DNA from: Geobacillus icigianus
GTDB lineage: Bacteria > Bacillota > Bacilli > Bacillales > Anoxybacillaceae
NCBI RefSeq assembly: GCF_000750005.1
Contig: NZ_JPYA01000103.1
Coordinates: 1-12,155, forward strand
Reading direction: 5' to 3'
Length of the DNA stretch: 12,155 bases
Shown: one piece after another, positions 1-7,037 of the stretch
Layout: each line of letters starts with the position of its first letter
Position numbering within the stretch: the first letter of the stretch is position 1
The notes under the pieces: generated by a model
What the model saw: the letters and a program-made list of their open reading frames with translations, nothing else
What the model was told of the DNA's origin: nothing
Database searches by the model: none
Position numbers and translations under genes: made by a program

Positions 1-379
1 GACGCCAGATCATCTCCATGTCGTCTTGAGCACCGACCGGGAGCTAGGCGATGAAGAGATCTTGCGTTATTATGCCCAGCGCTGGACGATCGAATGCTTT
101 TTCCGGCAGGCCAAAGACCAGCTGAAGCTCGATGGGTACCGTGTTCGTCACATTCGGGCGGTGAAACGGTATTGGGCCGTGGTGCTCTTAGCCTGCGTAT
201 ACAGCATCGCCGAATCTCAGCAAGACCTCTCTTCCGGCCTGGAGCTTCTTCGGTCTCGGAAAGGGCACAGCGTCGTCGAGTTCATCTACGATGCCGCGAA
301 GCAAGATATTCCCATTGATGTGATCAAAAAACAGCTCCATGTCGCCTAAGGGGTCCCCTGTTTGTCTCTTAGGGCATGG
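1..379 (+). mobile_element. Right end of an IS4-type insertion sequence (partial)
   Basis: The transposase reading frame stops at 349. The next 30 bases, which include AGGGGTCCCCT (348-358) and CTCTTAGGGCATGG (366-379), are unlike the AT-rich promoter DNA that begins near 380. I infer that the right terminal repeat ends near 375-380. The left end is outside the window, so neither the inverted repeat nor a target duplication can be confirmed, and the boundary is approximate. Confidence 0.45.
2..349 (+). CDS. IS4-type transposase, C-terminal part (5' end outside window)
   Basis: This is the C-terminal end of a DDE transposase, which cuts and joins the ends of its own insertion sequence. The frame is open back to the window edge (codons before position 26 read DHLHVVLSTDREL), so the TTG at 26 is not a real start. 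At 71-115 it reads YAQRWTIECFFRQAK, which fits the IS4-superfamily signature Y-x2-R-x3-E-x6-K; the glutamate codon at 92-94 would be the third catalytic acidic residue. A hydrophobic stretch (RYWAVVLLACVYSIAES) and a short charged tail follow, and the frame ends with TAA at 347-349. The tail looks undamaged, so the gene may be intact beyond the edge. The exact IS name cannot be given; IS4 and related groups such as IS701 share this motif. Confidence 0.85.
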   Translation, partial: TPDHLHVVLSTDRELGDEEILRYYAQRWTIECFFRQAKDQLKLDGYRVRHIRAVKRYWAVVLLACVYSIAESQQDLSSGLELLRSRKGHSVVEFIYDAAKQDIPIDVIKKQLHVA

Positions 380-439
380 AAATTATTGTAATGAAAAATG
401 CTCATCTACAGTTATATAGAAATGCGTTGCATAGTGAAA

Positions 440-514
440 TTAACAACGAAAACACAAAATATTAATACACTTTAAATAAAACAAAATATTCCTTTTACAC
501 TTTTCTCATATAAT
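440..514 (+). promoter_or_regulatory. Pho-box-like promoter of the phosphate operon
   Basis: A perfect -10 TATAAT lies at 509-514, but the -35 position (about 486-491) reads ATATTC, which is no match. Upstream are TT(A/T/C)ACA-like hexamers roughly one helical turn apart: TTAACA at 440 (6/6), AACACA at 451 (4/6), TTAATA at 462 (5/6), TAAATA at 473 (4/6) and TTTACA at 494 (6/6, one base out of phase). In Bacillus, phosphorylated PhoP binds such repeats spaced about 11 bp, and activated promoters often lack a -35. Together with pstSCA downstream this suggests phosphate-starvation control. It was read by eye and the middle repeats are weak in AT-rich DNA. Confidence 0.6.
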
Positions 515-545
515 CGTTTATGCTTAGGAAAAATTTCTTAAATCC

Positions 546-578
546 TTTGAATGGAAAGGAGGGTTGCTTTCCATCAAA
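546..578 (+). promoter_or_regulatory. 5'-UTR hairpin presenting an SD-like GGAGGG
   Basis: ATGGAAAG (551-558) and CTTTCCAT (567-574) form a perfect 8-bp stem, extended by TTTG (546-549) with CAAA (575-578) around a one-base bulge. The 8-base loop reads GAGGGTTG, so an AAAGGAGGG sequence is split between stem and loop. It lies about 25 bases after the predicted transcription start (near 521) and 50 bases before the first start codon. No good start codon is spaced correctly for it, so it may be an mRNA-stabilising or ribosome-binding leader rather than a translation start. Confidence 0.5.
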
Positions 579-629
579 CAATGAAACCCGCTTCTCATGC
601 AAAAGGAAAAATAGAAAGGAGAGGCTCTC

Positions 630-2387
630 GTGAAACAAATCATTGCCGGAACTGTCATGGCGACAGCTTTGCTGGCGGCTTCCCCCTCATCATGGACGGC
701 TCTCGATGGCCATGCCTATGCCGCAGCGGAAAAGAATACAGCCGCATCTCACTATATTGTCAATGTCAACGGCAAATTGATGACGATCCGTTCGCTCCAT
801 CGTTCGGGAACTGTTTTATTGGCGGGGAGCGATATGGCCAAGCTGTTTTCAGCCGATTATCGGTATGATCAAAAACACCAATATTATGAAATTCGACGTA
901 CATCTCCCAATGTACGGATCGTGCTTCAGACGGGGAAAAAAGCGGCATTGGTGAATGGCAAATCCGTTTCATTGTCTGTCGTCCCACAGCGTTTTGGTCA
1001 AGAACTGTACGTCGATGCCAAGCAAATCGCCGCTCTCTTAGGCGGACAATGGAAAGCAGAAGCTGGCGTTGCCATCGTGTCAACATCCGGCAGCTTTCAC
1101 CCATTTCGCGAGACATGGCAAGTGAACGGCTCCACTGCCACGATTCACGGTCTCGTGTTAGGACAGACATCTTTTTATTCAGTCAATGATGTTGCCGTTG
1201 CTTTTGGCGCTACTGTGCACGTTGACAAAAAAACGAGCATGGTTAAGGTGGAAAAAGGAAACCGGACAATTCTCTTCCACCCGTTTAGTTATGTATTGAA
1301 CGCCGGCGGCAAAAAAATCTCTTTGCCGACCGCGCCATTCATTCAAAACGGGGTGCCGTACATCAATCTGTCCGCCCTCGTCTATGCACTAGGGGGAGAG
1401 ATCGAGAAGGAAGATCGATTTATCGCCACGTCTGGTTTCATCAAAGGAACGAGCATCAATCCACAATGGATCGATCAAAATACATTGCTCATCAGCCGAC
1501 CGGATGAAGCCTCTTCACTGCTTTTGGACATTCGCTCGCGAACGGCCATCCGTTCCATCAACGAAATGGATCTTACGTTATCACCTGATGGAAAAAAAGC
1601 GGCTTACGTCGATGAAAACGGCCATTTGTTTATCATCGATTTATCCTCCAACGTCGTCAAACAAATCGGCGACGATGACGAAGTGAAAACGGATTTCGTT
1701 TGGTCCAACGACGGCCGCTCACTCTATTGCATTTACGGAAGCAACAATGAAGCAATCGCTGTTGTGTCCTTGGAAACAGGCAGCATCAACAAATTGATTG
1801 ATGACAAAGTGAAATATAAAACGGACCTTCGTCTATCCCCGGATGGAACGAAGCTGTTGTACACCGTTGCCAATGAAGGAAAAACAAACTACACCGACGA
1901 TCAAAAAACGGATGTTGATTCCATTGATACAAGCGGGACAGATCCGCAGCTGTTTCTCGTGGATCTCTCCTCCGCGAACAAACAGCCGACGCCATTAACC
2001 TCGTCGCCGGACAATAAAGTCAACAGTGCATTTCTTTCGAACAGTGAAATCGTCTATGTAAGTGCAATCGACAGTGAAACCGCTCGACCGTCATTAAAAC
2101 GGACTAGAAACGGAAATGAGCAAACACTGCTTGCCGACCAGAACATCATTGACGCGGTCGTTGTCAAAAACCGGATCTATGTCGCTATTGAAACGAACGG
2201 CATCTACACGATTCGCATCTTCGACCCGTCCACAAGCTCATGGACAACGATGGGAAGTACGAAAAACGAAATCACCTCGATCGCGCCGTCACCATATGAC
2301 AATCAAATCGCCGTGACGATCGCGACCGAGAACGGGGAAAAAATATCGATTCTCCGCAACGGACGCTGGATCGATATGACAAAATGA
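630..2387 (+). CDS. Secreted stalk-domain (copper amine oxidase N-like) and TolB-type beta-propeller protein
   Basis: This 585-residue protein is likely exported and of unknown exact function. The GTG at 630 is preceded by AAAGGAGAGG (615-624), so it is the chosen start. Residues 1 to about 32 are a signal peptide ending AYA-AA with no lipobox cysteine. Residues about 40-150 and 160-265 look like two copies of the copper-amine-oxidase N-terminal-like stalk domain (alternating strands with NGK, VDAKQIAALLGG, INLSALVYALGGEI). From about residue 275 there are WD40-like/TolB propeller blades: LTLSPDGKKAAYVDENGHLF, WSNDGRSLYCIYG and LRLSPDGTKLLYT. The stalk domain binds neither copper nor amines by itself and is common in Firmicute surface proteins. 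The gene heads the pst cluster under a Pho-box-like promoter, 58 bases before pstS, so a phosphate-stress surface role is inferred. Domain type is fairly sure; function is not. Confidence 0.8.
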   Translation: MKQIIAGTVMATALLAASPSSWTALDGHAYAAAEKNTAASHYIVNVNGKLMTIRSLHRSGTVLLAGSDMAKLFSADYRYDQKHQYYEIRRTSPNVRIVLQTGKKAALVNGKSVSLSVVPQRFGQELYVDAKQIAALLGGQWKAEAGVAIVSTSGSFHPFRETWQVNGSTATIHGLVLGQTSFYSVNDVAVAFGATVHVDKKTSMVKVEKGNRTILFHPFSYVLNAGGKKISLPTAPFIQNGVPYINLSALVYALGGEIEKEDRFIATSGFIKGTSINPQWIDQNTLLISRPDEASSLLLDIRSRTAIRSINEMDLTLSPDGKKAAYVDENGHLFIIDLSSNVVKQIGDDDEVKTDFVWSNDGRSLYCIYGSNNEAIAVVSLETGSINKLIDDKVKYKTDLRLSPDGTKLLYTVANEGKTNYTDDQKTDVDSIDTSGTDPQLFLVDLSSANKQPTPLTSSPDNKVNSAFLSNSEIVYVSAIDSETARPSLKRTRNGNEQTLLADQNIIDAVVVKNRIYVAIETNGIYTIRIFDPSTSSWTTMGSTKNEITSIAPSPYDNQIAVTIATENGEKISILRNGRWIDMTK

Positions 2388-2400
2388 TCATGAAAAAGCA

Positions 2401-2418
2401 AGGGCCGCCTAGGTCCCT
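2401..2418 (+). other. Small hairpin ahead of pstS
   Basis: AGGGCC and GGTCCCT pair around a 5-base loop with one bulged T, in the 58-base gap before pstS. An A-rich run follows rather than a T run, so it is not a terminator. It could protect or process the transcript, or be incidental. Confidence 0.3.
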
Positions 2419-2445
2419 AAAAATGAATCCATGGAGGGATTTGCT

Positions 2446-3306
2446 ATGAAACGAACTACGCTATGGAAACGGATGGCTGCCGCTGTTCTTTCGTCAGCTT
2501 TGCTAATTGGCGCTGCCTTCACGACTCAATACCGTGCTGACGCGGCCGAAGTATCCGGAAAAATTGTGGTCGCCGGCTCCACCGCTTTATTGCCGTTAAC
2601 CCAACAGGCAGCAAAGGAATTTAAAAAGCATCATCCGAAAGTGAAAATTGTTGTCTCAGGTTCCTCGTCCATCGCCGGTCCACAATCCGTCGCTAAAGGC
2701 GTCGCGACCATCGGCGCCTGCGATTGGGATGCGACCCGCGCAGTCGGTGGATTTCCTGCTTACAAAGGATTAAAAGCATACAAAATCGCCAAAATTCCGT
2801 TCGCTGTCATCGTTAACAAAAACAATGCCGTGAACAATCTATCAGTCCAGCAAATTCAAGACATTTATGAAGGCAAAATCACCAACTGGAAACAAGTCGG
2901 CGGGAAAGACGAAGAAATCGTGGTCATCAACCGCGCAAAAGGCTCTGGAACGCGCGTTAACTTTGAAGACAAAATCATGGATGGACATGCCATCAAAACA
3001 TCCGGAGACAACTACAAAGAAGTACAAAAATCAGGGGATATGGTCAATGCAGTTTCTTCCAATCCAAACGCCATCGGATTTGTCGACTTGGCCTATGTCA
3101 AAGGCGGAATTAAAGCGGTGAGCATCAACGGTGTAAAAGCAACAACAGCCAACGCCGCCAGTGGGAAATACGTATTCTACGGCTATGGCTACTTATTGAC
3201 AAAAGGCGAAGCGAAAGGGGCCGACAAAGCATTTATCAATTATATCCTAAGCCAAAAGTTTCAACACGGCTCTTTGAAAAAACTGAAGTTTATCCCTGTG
3301 AAGTAA
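2446..3306 (+). CDS. pstS: Phosphate ABC transporter substrate-binding protein PstS
   Basis: This protein binds inorganic phosphate outside the membrane and delivers it to the PstC/PstA permease. The ATG at 2446 is preferred because GGAGGG (2433-2438) sits 7 bases upstream; an in-frame ATG at 2431 lies on top of that site. The product is 286 residues. Residues 1-33 are a signal peptide (KR-rich start, AAAVLSSALLIGAA core, ADA-AE cleavage). The mature part begins GKIVVAGSTALLPL, the first phosphate loop, followed by VVSGSSSIAGPQSVAKG and IGACDWDAT, then NRAKGSGTRVNFED, the conserved segment binding phosphate through serine, glycine and arginine. Unlike most Gram-positive binding proteins, no lipobox cysteine is present. 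A strong hairpin follows the gene and pstC starts 75 bases later. Confidence 0.93.
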   Translation: MKRTTLWKRMAAAVLSSALLIGAAFTTQYRADAAEVSGKIVVAGSTALLPLTQQAAKEFKKHHPKVKIVVSGSSSIAGPQSVAKGVATIGACDWDATRAVGGFPAYKGLKAYKIAKIPFAVIVNKNNAVNNLSVQQIQDIYEGKITNWKQVGGKDEEIVVINRAKGSGTRVNFEDKIMDGHAIKTSGDNYKEVQKSGDMVNAVSSNPNAIGFVDLAYVKGGIKAVSINGVKATTANAASGKYVFYGYGYLLTKGEAKGADKAFINYILSQKFQHGSLKKLKFIPVK

Positions 3307-3315
3307 CAGAACACC

Positions 3316-3351
3316 AATCAGCCTCTCCACCGGGAAGGAGAGGCTGATTTT
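3316..3351 (+). terminator. Intercistronic stem-loop between pstS and pstC (attenuator or processing site)
   Basis: AATCAGCCTCTCC (3316-3328) pairs perfectly over 13 bp with GGAGAGGCTGATT (3337-3349) around an 8-base loop (ACCGGGAA). It is followed by only a short T run (TTTTCC). The stem is strong but the T tract is weak, so partial termination or protection of the upstream pstS message is likely. In B. subtilis the pst transcript is known to be processed between pstS and pstC, leaving more pstS mRNA; this structure would suit the same purpose. Confidence 0.8.
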
Positions 3352-3381
3352 CCGCCAACAGAGGGAAGGAGGAGGCACATA

Positions 3382-4317
3382 ATGGAGAAACAATCGCCCG
3401 ATTGGACTGACGCAATGAACTTGTTAACAGCCCATCGTCAAAGCCGATGGACCGTCAAATATACTGCCGACCGCTTTTTCCGTTTTCTATGTCTTGGAAG
3501 CGTCATATTCCTTGGCGCCGTATTGGGCGCCATCGTCCTATTCGTGAGTGAAACCGGTTTTCTCGTGTTTCGGGACGTATCACTTTCGGAATTTTTCTTC
3601 TCCCCCCATTGGGACCCGGAACACGGCAAATATGGAGCCGCCGTTTTTATCGCCGGTACATTGTATTTAACCTTAGTGACTCTGTTGATCACAACGCCGA
3701 TTTCGATTTGTGTGGCTGTGTTTATCGCGGAAATCGCCCCCCCATGGCTGCGGCAATGGCTTCGCACGCTGCTTGATTTATTGGTCGGCATCCCTTCGAT
3801 CGTCTATGGCTATTTGGGAGCCACCTTGCTCATTCCATGGATCCGCGAGCACACGGGAGCCCCGGTCGGCGACGGATTTCTCGCCGCTGCTCTCGTTTTA
3901 TCGATCATGATTTTGCCGACCATCACCCGTATTACTGATGACGCCCTCTGCGCCGTTCCAAACGAATGGCGGGAAGCAAACTATGCGCTTGGGGGAACAA
4001 CATTCCAAATGATCGTTCGAGTGGTGCTCCCTGCTGCGAAATCAGGCATCGCCGCCGCTGTCATCCTCGGAATGGCACGCGCTATCGGCGAAACGATGGC
4101 TGTAGTGATGGTCATCGGCAACGTAGCGCAATGGGGATTTGATTTGGTCACTCCGTCAAGCGTGTTGACTAGCCATATCGTCATGCAAATTTTAAATGTC
4201 GATTTTCAATCGACGACAAACCATGCCCTTTATATGATGGCGCTTTTGCTGCTTATGATCTCGATTTCGCTTATTATGCTCATTCGCCGGTTGCGCCTGA
4301 AAGGAGGAGCATCATGA
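3382..4317 (+). CDS. pstC: Phosphate ABC transporter permease PstC
   Basis: This is one of the two membrane subunits forming the phosphate channel. The ATG at 3382 has a very strong AAGGAGGAGG (3366-3375). The 311-residue protein has an N-terminal cytoplasmic stretch of about 30 residues and about six membrane segments, the first near FLCLGSVIFLGAVLGAIVLF. The permease EAA loop, which docks the ATPase, reads EANYALGGTTFQMIVRVVLP at about residues 198-217. The PstC-type motif ARAIGETMAVVMVIGN follows. It overlaps pstA by 4 bases (ATGA, 4314-4317), so the two are translationally coupled. Length and motifs are normal for the family. Confidence 0.93.
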   Translation: MEKQSPDWTDAMNLLTAHRQSRWTVKYTADRFFRFLCLGSVIFLGAVLGAIVLFVSETGFLVFRDVSLSEFFFSPHWDPEHGKYGAAVFIAGTLYLTLVTLLITTPISICVAVFIAEIAPPWLRQWLRTLLDLLVGIPSIVYGYLGATLLIPWIREHTGAPVGDGFLAAALVLSIMILPTITRITDDALCAVPNEWREANYALGGTTFQMIVRVVLPAAKSGIAAAVILGMARAIGETMAVVMVIGNVAQWGFDLVTPSSVLTSHIVMQILNVDFQSTTNHALYMMALLLLMISISLIMLIRRLRLKGGAS

Positions 4318-5204
4318 ACGACCAAGCTACCCTACTTCATGAAAAAACGAGCCGGCTCCACATCCGGCGTCTCATGAATCGACTCATACTCGGTGTGGTC
4401 ATCATCATTTCTTTAGCCGTCTTTTTTGTCATTTTAGCCCTTCTTTATACGATTGTGAAAAAAGGACTTCCAAATATTAATATCCATTTCCTCATTGGAC
4501 CGCCGGAAGAAATTGACGCTGGAGGAGGAGTCGGGCCGTTTTTATGGAACTCCATTTATATTCTCGTGCTATCTTTGCTCTTATCATTGCCCATAGGGAT
4601 CGGGGCAGGTATTTTTCTAGCTGAATATGCTCCGAACAACCGAATCATGGAATGGGTTCGGGGCGCCATCGAAAGCTTGGCATCCGTCCCATCGATCGTG
4701 TTCGGTTTATTCGGCTATGCATTGTTCGTGGAATATTTTCAAATCGGCGTCACTATTTTAGGAGCATCCATTACATTGGCATTGCTCAATCTTCCTGTGT
4801 TGGCCCGTGTCTCGGAAGAAGCCATCACGGCTGTTCCTTCAACATGGAAGGAAGCCTCCTTTGCTTTGGGCGCGACGAAAGCACAGACGATCATCAAAAC
4901 CGTACTCCCCGCCGCCAAGAAAGGCATCCTGACCGGCGTCAGCCTTGTCGCATGCCGGGCATTCGGCGAATCAGCAATCATTTTGCTAGTCGGCGGAACA
5001 TCGTCATCTGGGCAGATGTGGGATTTCCACCTGTTCTCTGAAGGGGCGACTCTTCCCGTTCACTTGTGGTACATTCAATCCGAAGCGCTGGTGGCAGACG
5101 CACAACAAATTGCCGAGAAAACATCCGCCCTTCTCGTGCTGATGGTGCTGTTCCTTAGCTTCATCGTCCGTTTTCCGCTATGGCTTAGCCAGCGAAAAAA
5201 ATGA
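4314..5204 (+). CDS. pstA: Phosphate ABC transporter permease PstA
   Basis: This is the second phosphate permease subunit, 296 residues. Its start overlaps the pstC stop, and AAAGGAGGA (4300-4308) lies within the end of pstC. The first membrane segment is LILGVVIIISLAVFFVILAL. The periplasmic-side segment GPPEEIDAGGGVGPFLWNSI is typical of PstA. The EAA loop is EASFALGATKAQTIIKTVLP, followed by the PstA-type ACRAFGESAIILLVGG. The normal next genes pstB (ATPase) and phoU are absent: 209 bases of spacer and then a minus-strand gene remnant follow. The ATPase must be supplied by another locus if this transporter works. Confidence 0.93.
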   Translation: MNDQATLLHEKTSRLHIRRLMNRLILGVVIIISLAVFFVILALLYTIVKKGLPNINIHFLIGPPEEIDAGGGVGPFLWNSIYILVLSLLLSLPIGIGAGIFLAEYAPNNRIMEWVRGAIESLASVPSIVFGLFGYALFVEYFQIGVTILGASITLALLNLPVLARVSEEAITAVPSTWKEASFALGATKAQTIIKTVLPAAKKGILTGVSLVACRAFGESAIILLVGGTSSSGQMWDFHLFSEGATLPVHLWYIQSEALVADAQQIAEKTSALLVLMVLFLSFIVRFPLWLSQRKK

Positions 5205-5332
5205 TATGAACTCGCATTTCACATCCTGTTGCTGAAAATTGAAAGGCTTTTTGTTTTCATCTCCCCTTTCGCACCTTAACAGGGTCAAAACAAAGGATGC
5301 TTTCTTTCGTTTTTTAAATATTTTTTGCCAAC

Positions 5333-5369
5333 AAAACGAGCGATGGCAATCTTTTTACCATCGCTCGTT
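5333..5369 (-). terminator. Hairpin terminator, best read on the minus strand
   Basis: AACGAGCGATGG (5335-5346) pairs perfectly over 12 bp with CCATCGCTCGTT (5358-5369) around an 11-base loop. On the minus strand it ends in CGTTTTGTTGG, a modest T tract; on the plus strand TTGTTCTGG follows. It is probably the old terminator of the tartrate dehydrogenase gene now reduced to a remnant, and it may also stop pstA transcription coming the other way. Confidence 0.65.
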
Positions 5370-5413
5370 GTTCTGGATGATAGAACACTATGATAGTCAA
5401 ATAGGAACGCTCA

Positions 5414-5674
5414 TCAATTGCACGGAGGATCGAAAGCCATACGCTTTGGATTGCCAGCCGCTCCGAGAAAAATCGCAGCAACATTTCGCAAAGTTGACAA
5501 CCCGTCATCCGGGATCATTTGGCCGTGTTCAACATAGTAGTCGCAGCTCCACGGAAATTCGGTGAACGAAAACGCTATTCCCCTAGGGACATCGGCGACC
5601 GCCTGCAGCACGTCAAGCGCTGCTGGCACCACTTCCTTGCCGATAGGAATAACAGCGATCTCCCATTGTTTCAC
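5414..5674 (-). pseudogene. Remnant of tartrate dehydrogenase (YcsA-like, isopropylmalate dehydrogenase family)
   Basis: On the minus strand a GTG at 5674 with a good AAGGAGG (complement of 5684-5690) opens VKQWEIAVIP-IGKEVVPA, and further in reads FSFTEFPWSCDYYVEHGQ and AAIFLGAAGNPK. This is the N-terminus of the metal- and NAD-dependent tartrate/isopropylmalate dehydrogenase family, usually about 350 residues, which oxidises and decarboxylates beta-hydroxy acids. The family reads IPGDGIGKE here; GDG is missing, as by a 9-base in-frame deletion. Homology ends at GNPK (about 5444), where VPDHISLWGL is expected; nine unrelated codons and a stop follow at 5414-5416. Over 70% of the protein is gone, including the catalytic lysine, tyrosine and aspartates, so it cannot be active. 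The intact start signals suggest fairly recent loss. Confidence 0.82.
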
Positions 5675-5801
5675 TGTTGTCCCCCTCCTTGTCGAATCCC
5701 GCTTTTTGTTCATTCGACAAGAAATACAACCATCCCACTTCATCAGAATACATTATGATAAAATGAAACTACCATCACATGGACGATGCGGGGGAAACGA
5801 T

Positions 5802-7037
5802 ATGCGTAACGATTATGATCCGTTCCGCGGCGAGTTTGACAGCCTTGAGGAGTTTGCCGACCGCGTCAGCGACGTGCTGCGCTGCCCGGTGACGATTGAA
5901 GACGCCAACCATCGCCTCATCGCCTACAGCGCCCATGATGACTACACCGATCCGGCGCGGACAGCGACGATCATCAGCCGGCGCGTGCCGGAAAAAGTGA
6001 TCAACAGCTTATGGAAACAGGGCGCCATCCCGGCGTTGCTCAAAAGCCGCGAGCCGGTGCGCGTGCCGCCCATTGAAGATGTCGGCCTCGGCAGCCGCGT
6101 CGCCGTCTCGATTTGGAAAAACGATGAGGTGATCGGCTTCATTTGGGTGCTCGAAACGAACCGGACGCTCACGCCTGAGGAAATGGAATGGCTGAAGCTG
6201 GCGGCCAAAGCGGCGAAAAACAAAGTGTTGCAGCTGTATATGCGCAAAAACAAAAAAGAAGAGCGGGTGCAAGAACTGTTTTGGAAGTTGCTCACCGGCC
6301 ATATCGCGACTGAAGACGAGATCCGCGCCCATCTTGCCGCGATGCAAATGACGGCAGCACCGCCGTTCGCCGTTGTCGTCTTCCGCTTTGCGGCTGATTT
6401 GACGAATGAAATGGAGCGGCAAATCTCCTACCTGCTGCAAACGACCCAGCAGCTTCCGCTCCCTCTTTACACGACCGACGGCCGCGACGTCATTTTGCTG
6501 GCGGCGCCGAAAACCGAACAGCCGTTGAGAGAACTTCAACGGTTCATCGAGTCATTCGCCGCCAAAATGAAAGAACGGTTTCACATCCATGAGGTGCAAT
6601 GCGGATTTGGCGGTGTATATGGCGGCTACCGCCTCATTGAAAAAAGCTACCGCGAAGCGCTCGCCGTGCTGGCGCTGAAAGAAAAACTCGGCGATGAAAT
6701 CAAGTCCGTTTACGGCTATGCACAGCTTGGCATTTACCAATTTTTCGATTTTTTGCTTGAACAAAAGCGGCAAGGGGAATGGACCAACCCGGCGTTAACA
6801 AAGCTGCAATCGTACGACCAGAAACACCAGAGCGACTTGGTGAAAACGTTCGAAACGTTTTTTGACCATAATGAAAACGTGCAAGAAACCGCCGACGTTC
6901 TCAATGTTCATCCGAACACGCTCACGTATCGACTAAAGCGGATCGCTGACATCGCGGAACTGGATCTCCATGACATGAACCAAAAAATCAAATTATACAT
7001 CGATATTAAATTGGCCAAATATGAAGCGCGCGGTTAA
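5802..7037 (+). CDS. adeR: PucR-type transcriptional regulator, likely AdeR (activator of ald)
   Basis: This is a 411-residue DNA-binding regulator. The ATG at 5802 follows GCGGGGGAAA; the frame is open back to 5562, but the upstream part reads through DNA antisense to the dehydrogenase remnant and is not family-like. An in-frame ATG at 5763 has no ribosome binding site. Residues about 15-150 (FADRVSDVLRCPVTIEDANH, SRVAVSIWKNDEVIGFIWV) are a GAF-like sensor. The middle (FGGVYGGYRLIEKSYREALA) is a degenerate GGDEF-like region typical of CdaR/PucR proteins. The C-terminal helix-turn-helix is NVQETADVLNVHPNTLTYRL (about 357-376). In B. subtilis AdeR is encoded next to ald and activates it in response to alanine; the same adjacency here supports the name. 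The ligand is not visible in sequence. Confidence 0.85.
   Translation: MRNDYDPFRGEFDSLEEFADRVSDVLRCPVTIEDANHRLIAYSAHDDYTDPARTATIISRRVPEKVINSLWKQGAIPALLKSREPVRVPPIEDVGLGSRVAVSIWKNDEVIGFIWVLETNRTLTPEEMEWLKLAAKAAKNKVLQLYMRKNKKEERVQELFWKLLTGHIATEDEIRAHLAAMQMTAAPPFAVVVFRFAADLTNEMERQISYLLQTTQQLPLPLYTTDGRDVILLAAPKTEQPLRELQRFIESFAAKMKERFHIHEVQCGFGGVYGGYRLIEKSYREALAVLALKEKLGDEIKSVYGYAQLGIYQFFDFLLEQKRQGEWTNPALTKLQSYDQKHQSDLVKTFETFFDHNENVQETADVLNVHPNTLTYRLKRIADIAELDLHDMNQKIKLYIDIKLAKYEARG

Noticed and set aside
551..868. Plus-strand ORF starting at the leader hairpin
   Set aside because: It overlaps the stalk protein in another frame, has no properly spaced ribosome binding site (its ATG is inside the hairpin stem) and no family-like sequence.
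5562..5801. N-terminal extension of the adeR frame
   Set aside because: The extra 80 residues run antisense to the dehydrogenase remnant, look unlike any PucR protein and have no ribosome binding site; ATG 5802 does.
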